DNA of 38,237 nucleotides, taken from Magnetococcales bacterium. Lineage in GTDB: Bacteria > Pseudomonadota > Magnetococcia > Magnetococcales > JADFYX01. Where the stretch lies: contig JADFZS010000047.1 in NCBI GenBank assembly GCA_015232405.1, forward strand, positions 1 through 38,237, read 5' to 3'. The number at the start of each line of letters is the position of its first letter. The first letter of the stretch is position 1. Positions 16,469 to 23,330 of this stretch are shown in pieces. The notes under the pieces are model-generated. The model ran no database searches and was not told the origin of the DNA. It worked only from the letters and a program-made list of their open reading frames with translations. The translations under genes were made by a program, and so were the position numbers.

Positions 16469-17680
16469 TCACCTGTTTGCAATCATCTGGTTAAACCACC
16501 CTTCCAAGAGATCGACCCTATTATCCCAGGTGTTTTGCAAAGCCACCTCTTGACGAGATGTAGGAGTTCCCACCCCACCATTTTGCAAACCCTCAGCAAT
16601 GGCTCTCTCCCAGCTATCAACATCGTCTGCCAGTTGCACCACATGGGAGAACTCATCGACAATCACCTGTTGGGGACCAGCCACTACAGGCAGCCCAGTT
16701 GCTAAAAATTCATGCAACTTGGTGGGATAACCGTGTACTACCCAGTTTTGTTCCTCTCCCTTTTGAGCTTTGGTGATTTTATAACATATGGTCAATATAT
16801 CCATATTATTGACATAAGCTGGCATCTCATCTCCGGCTTTGCGACCAAAATAGTGGACATTGTTACGATCCAATAGTCGATGCCACTTATCACGGGCCGT
16901 AACTATAGCTTTGTCATTGCCGTTTAGATATACCGGACCCAAAAACACCCAGTGCCAATCTGCTCGCCTTTGGCTTATGGCAAGCACCATATCAAAATCA
17001 ATTTTACCATTTATCGCCCCCACATAACCGATACGGTGGTGGGGTACTTTTGCCAGATCATCTGGACAAGGCAGGCCAATACCATTTTTAAAAGCCACCG
17101 AGTCAGCACCGTTGTTCAACACCCGACCTTTTGTTGCTCCCTGCCCCGGTAGGTTATCTAAAATACCTTTTGATGATGTGGTGATTAAATCCGCCCTATT
17201 GATCAGAGCCATCTCTCGCTCTGCCAATACATCCTGCCAGTTTTCCATCATGTTATAGGTATCAAAAACATGATAGACCACATGGCTAGGCTGTAACCAC
17301 TCAAGCCAGGGTTCAAAAATAGGGTGAAACAGCATAACAATAAGCCCATCACCATCCCCTGCCCCAACAGCCTTTTTAAGACCCAAAGCGTGACGACGAG
17401 AAACCCACCTATCCCAAGCCGGAAAACGAGGCCAGTGAGGAGCCAGACGGGCCGGATAGTCAACCAAAACATTATCACGGGCAACAAACCGCCCAAACAG
17501 CGGAGATTCGTTCCAAGGTTTGGTATGCCGCTCCCAAAAATTAACCGGCCCAAAACTATAAACAACAGGCCACCCCCGTTGCCCCATACGACTGAGCAAC
17601 TGCTGACGACTCAACCAATGGTTCCACCAAGCATGGGGAGCAAGGGCAATTATGGGGAGGTGTTTAGGTGTTGAATTCAT
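16469..17680 (-). CDS. GT-B fold glycosyltransferase
   Basis: This 403-residue cytoplasmic glycosyltransferase has the group 4/1 layout. The N-terminal half starts LPIIALAPHAWWNHWLSRQQ, and the C-terminal half has HRIGYVGAINGKIDFDMVLA, VHYFGRKAGDEMPAYVNNMD, and GYPTKLHEFLATGLPVVAGP, the last being the nucleotide-sugar-binding E-x7-E-like region (KLHEFLATGLPVV). A middle VVYHVFDTYNMMENW segment is also common in this group. No signal peptide. It starts 40 bases after mshP and is followed by the acyltransferase and ACP, so it may build a surface glycan or modify pilin; this is inferred from position. Confidence 0.85.
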   Translation of the reverse strand: MNSTPKHLPIIALAPHAWWNHWLSRQQLLSRMGQRGWPVVYSFGPVNFWERHTKPWNESPLFGRFVARDNVLVDYPARLAPHWPRFPAWDRWVSRRHALGLKKAVGAGDGDGLIVMLFHPIFEPWLEWLQPSHVVYHVFDTYNMMENWQDVLAEREMALINRADLITTSSKGILDNLPGQGATKGRVLNNGADSVAFKNGIGLPCPDDLAKVPHHRIGYVGAINGKIDFDMVLAISQRRADWHWVFLGPVYLNGNDKAIVTARDKWHRLLDRNNVHYFGRKAGDEMPAYVNNMDILTICYKITKAQKGEEQNWVVHGYPTKLHEFLATGLPVVAGPQQVIVDEFSHVVQLADDVDSWERAIAEGLQNGGVGTPTSRQEVALQNTWDNRVDLLEGWFNQMIANR

Positions 17681-17720
17681 AGACCATCAATATAGCCTGT
17701 TTGTTGATTGAATGTCCATA

Positions 17721-18215
17721 TCAACGCCAGTAAGCAATATCAATATCAATGAGGCTGCTTTCATCTTGTGGGGGGTTGCAGCTGTTGTTGGTGTTTATGC
17801 CTAGTTTTTGGGTTTTTTGTTGGTTGTTGGTGGTGCTGGTTATTGATACTACCCACTCTACGTTTTTACCTGCAACACCCCAATCGGTTGCATAACACCC
17901 GGCAGTTTGGGGGCAGAATGCTATTGTTAGAGAGCCAGCGTTGATAATTGTGCGGTTTATGGTGCTGCGTCCTTGAGCATCGGTTGTTGCTCCGGTTATC
18001 TCATGGGGCTGACATAGTGTGGCAACCATTTCGCCCAGGGTGATATTGATAGCTGTGTGGGCTAGATCATCCAAGGCATATGCGTTTGCCAATTCGGTGA
18101 CTATATCACCCCGGCTTCCCTGTATCCGGGCAATGCTCGCTGCCAAAGTTGCCAATATGGTCATTATAATTAGGGCAGATAACAAAAGAGCACCACTCTC
18201 TTTTTTGTTATCCAT
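17721..18215 (-). CDS. mshP: MshP-like minor pilus protein
   Basis: This 164-residue protein begins MDNKKESGALLLSALIIMTI, a short charged leader then a hydrophobic helix, as in PilX/MshP proteins, which lack the usual Glu+5. The rest is a soluble domain with two cysteines in CPQTAGC and one in NNSCNPP. Its start (ATG at 18215) lies four bases after the mshO stop, with AAGGTG upstream; a longer start at 18254 would overlap mshO. It is last in the prepilin series mshA-C-D-O-P, as in Vibrio MSHA loci, which supports the name. A minor pilin role in tip or initiation complexes is inferred. Confidence 0.78.
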   Translation of the reverse strand: MDNKKESGALLLSALIIMTILATLAASIARIQGSRGDIVTELANAYALDDLAHTAINITLGEMVATLCQPHEITGATTDAQGRSTINRTIINAGSLTIAFCPQTAGCYATDWGVAGKNVEWVVSITSTTNNQQKTQKLGINTNNSCNPPQDESSLIDIDIAYWR

Positions 18216-18219
18216 TAAA

Positions 18220-18780
18220 CTAGACACCTTGGCCCACATAGAGATAGACAGCACTGCTTATGGGCAGGGTTGCTACATCCTCACCATTGAATGTACTAAA
18301 AATGGTCATTTTCATGGTGACAAGACAGCCGGATTTATCGGCGTTTGTCGGATATGAAAATTCAATATTGTTGACATTTTGCAATAGGGTTTTGCTGGGG
18401 CCACCATCTATCTGCATTAGCAGGGTATCATCACCATAGGGGCTTGGAGCAAATAACATTGACTCTCCCCGGCTATTGATAAATTGCAGGGAGTCTACCC
18501 CGGTTGGTTGGCTTAAAGTATCACAAGAGCTATCTTGCAACTCCACAACCATCCTGCTGATAGCCAAATGACCACCATCAACCAAGGAAGATATGGTTTT
18601 GGCGGTAAAATAGGCATCAAACCCTTTTGCCATGGCTCTGGCTCCGGCCCCTGTTAATATTGCGATTAGCAGCAGAACCAATATCATCTCCAAAAGGGTA
18701 AACCCTATCTGACGAGCATGGTCCAGCGTTTTGCCAGGATGGTCTCCTGGGAGGCTATCTTTATTGTGATGAAAACACAT
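18220..18780 (-). CDS. mshO: MshO-like minor prepilin
   Basis: This 186-residue protein has a type IV prepilin signature GFTLLEMILVLLLIAIL; cleavage after Gly26 leaves Phe at +1 and Glu at +5. The leader is unusually long (26 residues), and the gene overlaps mshD by 76 bases; no later in-frame start exists, and GAGAG before the ATG at 18780 supports this start. The mature part has a cysteine pair (SSCDTLSQ, SGCLVTM) and ends LYVGQGV. The position between mshD and mshP fixes the name. The leader and overlap are odd and could be a sign that translation initiates elsewhere, for example at a non-standard codon. Confidence 0.8.
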   Translation of the reverse strand: MCFHHNKDSLPGDHPGKTLDHARQIGFTLLEMILVLLLIAILTGAGARAMAKGFDAYFTAKTISSLVDGGHLAISRMVVELQDSSCDTLSQPTGVDSLQFINSRGESMLFAPSPYGDDTLLMQIDGGPSKTLLQNVNNIEFSYPTNADKSGCLVTMKMTIFSTFNGEDVATLPISSAVYLYVGQGV

Positions 18781-19142
18781 TTATATCTCTCATCGTTATA
18801 GGGGGAGCCACTACATGATAGGGAGCTGTTATTACTGTTGAATAATCCCCCTTGTACCTCGACAATTTTTTCAAATACAAGAGGACCACCAAGATCAATC
18901 TGAAGGGTCTCATCCACCACCCCCACAAAACCCGATCCTCTTTGCACCTGATTGGCTATTTGACTCATACCCTCCTGGGCCAATAGTTGCCCTTGATGTA
19001 TTTCACTTACCTCTTGGGCAGAGGTGATCGCTATATTGAACAGGGGTAACAGACCTACAGCCACAATAGCCAAAATCACAATGACAAAAACAAGCTCGAT
19101 GAGGCTATAACCAGAACAGTTCTGTAAATTGCAAATTTTCAT
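18705..19142 (-). CDS. mshD: MshD-like minor prepilin
   Basis: This 145-residue prepilin has a 10-residue leader (MKICNLQNCS) followed by GYSLIELVFVIVILAIVAVG, so it is processed between Gly and Tyr with Glu at +5. The middle segment AITSAQEVSEIHQGQLLAQEGMSQIANQV resembles MshD/GspI-type minor pilins. Two cysteines (SLSCSGSPYNDERYKC) could form a disulfide. It overlaps mshC by four bases (ATGA), showing translational coupling, and overlaps mshO by 76 bases. Confidence 0.85.
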   Translation of the reverse strand: MKICNLQNCSGYSLIELVFVIVILAIVAVGLLPLFNIAITSAQEVSEIHQGQLLAQEGMSQIANQVQRGSGFVGVVDETLQIDLGGPLVFEKIVEVQGGLFNSNNSSLSCSGSPYNDERYKCVFITIKIASQETILAKRWTMLVR

Positions 19143-19561
19143 AAAAAAACAACCGCCCCACTCTCACCAACAACACGTAAAGCGGTGGTGTTACCTTCAA
19201 GCTCCAGCCCGATATCGCTATCCTGCAAACCCGGATCTCCATAGGGGTCAAAAACAACTATAAAAGTGTATATTGTCAATCCTGTCAGTGGTGTGGAGGT
19301 TTTTACAACCGAGCCTGAGGAGTCGGTTATCAGATAGCTATCATGGTTTGTTGAATTTTGAATGGTAACGGACTCGCCACGGCTTAAAGCCATGGCTCTG
19401 GCAAGATTTATATCGTGGGCCAAATTTTCACGGTAGCTATAGATGGAAATACCAACTCCAGGCCATCTAGCAACTGCTATGACAGATAAAATACCGACCA
19501 AAACAATGGCTAAAATTAGCTCTATAATGGTAAAACCTCCGGAGTTTTTACACTGAGACAA
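19139..19561 (-). CDS. mshC: MshC-like minor prepilin
   Basis: This is a 140-residue prepilin with leader MSQCKNSGG, then FTIIELILAIVLVGILSVIA, giving Glu+5 after cleavage at Gly9. The following ENLAHDINLARAMALSRGES segment is typical of GspH/MshC proteins, which act as minor pilins. It begins 9 bases after the major pilin stop and overlaps mshD by four bases. Function in pilus initiation is inferred from family. Confidence 0.85.
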   Translation of the reverse strand: MSQCKNSGGFTIIELILAIVLVGILSVIAVARWPGVGISIYSYRENLAHDINLARAMALSRGESVTIQNSTNHDSYLITDSSGSVVKTSTPLTGLTIYTFIVVFDPYGDPGLQDSDIGLELEGNTTALRVVGESGAVVFL

Positions 19562-19570
19562 AATATGGCC

Positions 19571-19981
19571 CTACCAAGTAGGGGTAAGGGTTGCTTTATC
19601 GGTAGTGGTCTCGCTGCTGTCTACGGTGATGCTGTATGTGGTTCCATCCTTACCTGTGTGGGTAATGGAACTGCCGGAAGCGGTCCAACCAACAGGGTCG
19701 CCATCAAAGGTTGCCAGAAGTGTTGCCCCGTCGGAGATCACGGTTTTTGTCACTCCTGCTCTGTTGGAGGCAAAATTAATGGCAGCCGCTGACTGGGCAG
19801 CAGCATAAACGGCATCGGCGGATGAAATTTCTGCCTGGGTGCTTAAATCGACAAATTTTGGTGCTGCAACCACAGATAAAATACCCAAAATAACGATAAC
19901 CAAAATCAGCTCAATAAGGGTAAAACCAGAAGTTGGATTACAGCCTCTTTTTTCTCTGCCACCTATAATGCAAGTTTTCAA
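19571..19981 (-). CDS. mshA: MSHA major pilin-like prepilin
   Basis: This 136-residue prepilin has leader MKTCIIGGREKRGCNPTSG, then FTLIELILVIVILGILSVVA and PKFVDLSTQAEISSA, the MshA/MshB pattern. The only usable start is TTG at 19979-19981 with a strong GGAGGG five bases upstream. The soluble part (AAAQSAAAINFASNRAGVTK and TYSITVDSSETTT) is short, like MshA. A separate 220-base upstream region and the strong ribosome site point to high expression, as expected for the main subunit; mshB (a second similar pilin) is not present, so the name is a choice. Confidence 0.83.
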   Translation of the reverse strand: MKTCIIGGREKRGCNPTSGFTLIELILVIVILGILSVVAAPKFVDLSTQAEISSADAVYAAAQSAAAINFASNRAGVTKTVISDGATLLATFDGDPVGWTASGSSITHTGKDGTTYSITVDSSETTTDKATLTPTW

Positions 19982-20202
19982 TTTATCCCTCCGTTTCTAC
20001 CACTGCCCCCTTTGATAAAACAGATTAAGTTGAGCATTAAAGAGATATGGAAGTCAAGGACAACATTTTGCATAAAGTAATATTATAAATCAGGTATTTA
20101 GTCGAATCACTTTGGAGATAGATTTATAAAAATTCAGAGATTTTTTAAGATTTTTATTATTTTTACGACAACTATATTTGTTTAAACCGAAGGCAATATT
20201 GA
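19982..20202 (-). promoter_or_regulatory. Pilin upstream region with candidate -10 box
   Basis: The 220 bases between mshG and the pilin gene break an otherwise tight operon, suggesting an internal promoter. Read leftwards there is a perfect TATAAT at 20082-20087 with a poor -35 (GTGATT) 17 bases upstream, which would give an untranslated leader of about 90 to 100 bases before the GGAGGG ribosome site. No sigma-54 pattern was found. Confidence 0.4.
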
Positions 20203-21420
20203 TCAATTTGCCAAGCCACCACTGCCGAGATTCCAGAGTGGAAGGAAAATTCCCATAGCCAAAACCAACACCAAAACAGCTAAAAACAGTAGAAGAATTG
20301 GCTCAATGGTAGAGCTTAATCCCTTTATCTCATAATCCACCTCCTGCTCATAAAATTCAGCCACCTCATCCATCATATGTTCAAACTGTCCTGTCTCATC
20401 ACCCACCGCCAACATCTGCAAAACCAAGGGGGTGAAAATCTGGCTTCTTTGGGCTGCTTTCACCAGGCTTTCACCACGGGAAACACCAAGCCTGATGTCT
20501 GCCACCCGTTGGGCCAAAAAACGATTATTTACCGTGGATTCAACTGCAGACAGTATCTGCACCATGTTCATGCCGGATCTACTGCCCAAAACAAATATAC
20601 GGGAGAGCCGAGCCAGGATGATTCTATGGAGCAATGGACCAACAATAGGGATTTTAAGAACTGCCCTGTCGTAAAAAAGCCTACCTTTGGGTCTTTGCCA
20701 AACAGACCTGCCAACAATAATTAGAGCTACCAATATAGCCAGAAGCAGAGGAGCATAGTTGCGGGTAAAATTAGAGCTAGCAACAAGAATTTGTGTGGTT
20801 ATGGGCAGCTGTGAGCCAAATTTGGCAAATAGATGGATAAAAGCTGGTATCACATAATAGTTGACCACACCCATAGCCACAATGACCGTTAGCACCACAA
20901 ATATCGGATAACGCACAGCGTTGGTAATACGCTGACGGGTGATCTTACCACTCTCCAGATAGTGAAAAATCTGGGTAAAGGCATCTTCCAGCTTCCCCAT
21001 CTCCTCACCAACCCGAACCACCTTGACAAAAAATTTATCAAAAATTCGCGGATGCTCACCAAGGGCTACAGATAGTTCATGACCTGCTTCCAAGTCGGCA
21101 ACTATTTGTTTCATCACATTTTTCAATGTGCTATTTACTGTGCTATCTATCAACCCGGTAAAGGCACGAACAAGAGGAACACCAGAGCGAGTAAGAGCAG
21201 CCATCTGGCGGGAGAAGACGATTAAATCATCCACACTCACTTTATTTATACCGGGTAGCCAGCTCCAATCCACCCTGCTGTTTTGCTTGATTTCAGCAAT
21301 TGTCAGGGGCACAATTCCCTGGTTCTGTAACTGGGCAGCAATATACTCTGGATTTATTCCATCCATCTCACCTGCTACACGCTCACCTGCGGCCCTTCCT
21401 ACATATTGAAATCTCGCCAT
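20203..21420 (-). CDS. mshG: MshG-like inner-membrane platform protein
   Basis: This 405-residue GspF/PilC-family protein forms the membrane platform on which the assembly ATPase acts. It starts MARFQYVGRAAGERVAGEMD and has two repeats of the T2SSF domain: IVFSRQMAALTRSGVPLVRA... for the first and ARLSRIFVLGSRSGMNMVQI for the second. Three to four membrane helices follow each, ending in PILLLFLAVLVLVLAMGIFL. The start is two bases after mshE's stop, so the two are coupled. Its length matches MshG and GspF. Confidence 0.93.
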   Translation of the reverse strand: MARFQYVGRAAGERVAGEMDGINPEYIAAQLQNQGIVPLTIAEIKQNSRVDWSWLPGINKVSVDDLIVFSRQMAALTRSGVPLVRAFTGLIDSTVNSTLKNVMKQIVADLEAGHELSVALGEHPRIFDKFFVKVVRVGEEMGKLEDAFTQIFHYLESGKITRQRITNAVRYPIFVVLTVIVAMGVVNYYVIPAFIHLFAKFGSQLPITTQILVASSNFTRNYAPLLLAILVALIIVGRSVWQRPKGRLFYDRAVLKIPIVGPLLHRIILARLSRIFVLGSRSGMNMVQILSAVESTVNNRFLAQRVADIRLGVSRGESLVKAAQRSQIFTPLVLQMLAVGDETGQFEHMMDEVAEFYEQEVDYEIKGLSSTIEPILLLFLAVLVLVLAMGIFLPLWNLGSGGLAN

Positions 21421-21422
21421 GA

Positions 21423-23321
21423 TTACTCTTTTTCACTTTGCAAACTGCCCAAAGACTCCTCCTGGGCATCAGTGACCAGCCCCATGGCATCACCAAGGGA
21501 TATTATACCTTTTACAGCCTGCTTTAAGGCCACAATATGCAAGGGGATAAAACCCCCAGTACGGTTTGCCAACTTAACAAACCTATCAAGTTTCTCTTTA
21601 CGTAGGGCATCTGCCAAATCACCGTTCATCTCCAACATCTCTACCAGTGCTATTCTGCCCAAAAATCCGCTGTTGTTACAGTGGGAGCAGCCGGAGCCAT
21701 CTTGAAAATTGAACGTGGTAGGGTCAACATCCAGATAGGTGGATATAGCCTTTTTTTCTTCAGGTGTTGCTACTCTGGTTTGGGCACAATATGTACAGAC
21801 TCTGCGAACCAGACGTTGAGCCAACACACAACGTAGTGCTGCTGCCACTGCATAACCCTCCAGCCCCATCTCAATGAGGCGAACCGTAGTAGCAACTGCA
21901 CTGTTGGTGTGAAGAGATGAAAAGACCAAGTGACCAGTTAATGCAGCTCTTATTGCTATACGGGATATCTCCTGATCCCGCATTTCACCTATCAATATTA
22001 TATTTGGGTCTTGGCGTAAAACTGTGCGCAGAATCTCAGCATAGGTCAGCCCGATTTTATTGTGTACCTGCACCTGATTTATGCGTGGCAAACGGTACTC
22101 CACCGGCTCTTCAACTGTAATTATTTTACTCTGGGGCTGGTTTAAAAAATTCAATGCCCCGTAGAGGGTTGTTGTCTTACCACTACCTGTTGGACCTGTT
22201 ACCAACACCAGCCCTTGGGGGCGGCTGATCTGATATTTAAAACGGGTAAGTATCTCCGGCTCCATACCCACCATCTCAAGCTTTAAATTATCCCCGGACT
22301 GATCCAACAGCCGTAAAACAACAGACTCCCCATCTTGAATTGGTAGAGTGGAGAGCCTGACATCAATTTTTCTATCTTGTACAGTGACCTGAAACCGCCC
22401 ATCTTGTGGCAGACGTTTTTTGGCAATCTCAATACCCGCCATCAGTTTTAGTTTAGATACCAAGGCTGGAGCAATCTTCTGCTCCTTGATAAGCTGTTCT
22501 GTTAAAACTCCATCCACTCGCATACGGATTCTTATTACATTGGAGTCCGGCTCTATATGGATGTCCGATGCGTTTAAACGCACCGCATCGGCAAACAGGG
22601 ACTCTATTATACGAACAACCGGGGCATCGGCTGCTGCCTCATTCAAAACATCAGAATCGTTACCTGAATTATACTCGACAACCTCTTCTTCAAGTCGGGC
22701 TGCCTGCATATCTATCTCGTTTATCTGTCGATATAAGAGATCAAAAACTCGTAATATTGAACGTTGTGAAACTAAGGCAGGTTTAATGGGGGTTCTAAGT
22801 TGGTTTACCAACCGATCATAGGCAAACAGATCTGTGGGATCTGTCATACCCATCAAAATTTCGTTGGCTGTGTAATTTATAATTACCGCACCAAAACGAC
22901 GGGCTAAGTTTTCCGGCAGTCGTTGTACGGTTTTGGGGTCCAGAGTCTCCTTGCTAAGATCGACAAAAGGTAGATCAAGCTGGTTGGCTAAAAAGGTTAA
23001 AAATGGACCCTCTGCCAAAAACCCCAACCTAGCCAAGCTCTGTCCCAGCTTGGCCCCGGTCTCTTGCTGCTCTTCTAACGCTTTTGCCAATTGGGACGCT
23101 GTTATATGTCCGGCAGCCACCAACAGCTCACCTATTTTTGACTGCTTATTCTGCCTTTGCAAAAACTCCTGCAGCTGTTGCTCATCCAGAAAACCCAGAC
23201 TGACCAACCCCTCACCCAAGCGCACCCCGGCTTCATCTTTGTACAGCAGGCCCTTATCTAATTGATCAGAGGTGATAATCTGATCACTGACCAACATATC
23301 ACCAATTAACTTGGATGACAT
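21423..23321 (-). CDS. mshE: MshE-like pilus extension ATPase with duplicated c-di-GMP-binding region
   Basis: This 632-residue assembly ATPase has four MshEN-type motifs at the N-terminus. They start near residues 4 (KLIGDMLV), 34 (RLGEGLVSLG), 62 (KIGELLVAAG) and 91 (KLGQSLARLG), each with a downstream L-x3-L-x2-Q-like end. The canonical MshE carries two; the pair 62-119 matches that pair, so residues 4-59 are an added copy. The motor domain has SDIHIEPDSNVIRIR, Walker A GPTGSGKTT, the Asp box VLRQDPNIILIGEMRD, and a four-Cys zinc site (CTYC, CSHC). Known MshE binds c-di-GMP through these motifs to activate pilus assembly. It sits between the mshN-like gene (9 bases) and mshG. Confidence 0.93.
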   Translation of the reverse strand: MSSKLIGDMLVSDQIITSDQLDKGLLYKDEAGVRLGEGLVSLGFLDEQQLQEFLQRQNKQSKIGELLVAAGHITASQLAKALEEQQETGAKLGQSLARLGFLAEGPFLTFLANQLDLPFVDLSKETLDPKTVQRLPENLARRFGAVIINYTANEILMGMTDPTDLFAYDRLVNQLRTPIKPALVSQRSILRVFDLLYRQINEIDMQAARLEEEVVEYNSGNDSDVLNEAAADAPVVRIIESLFADAVRLNASDIHIEPDSNVIRIRMRVDGVLTEQLIKEQKIAPALVSKLKLMAGIEIAKKRLPQDGRFQVTVQDRKIDVRLSTLPIQDGESVVLRLLDQSGDNLKLEMVGMEPEILTRFKYQISRPQGLVLVTGPTGSGKTTTLYGALNFLNQPQSKIITVEEPVEYRLPRINQVQVHNKIGLTYAEILRTVLRQDPNIILIGEMRDQEISRIAIRAALTGHLVFSSLHTNSAVATTVRLIEMGLEGYAVAAALRCVLAQRLVRRVCTYCAQTRVATPEEKKAISTYLDVDPTTFNFQDGSGCSHCNNSGFLGRIALVEMLEMNGDLADALRKEKLDRFVKLANRTGGFIPLHIVALKQAVKGIISLGDAMGLVTDAQEESLGSLQSEKE

Positions 23322-23330
23322 ATTCTTGAC

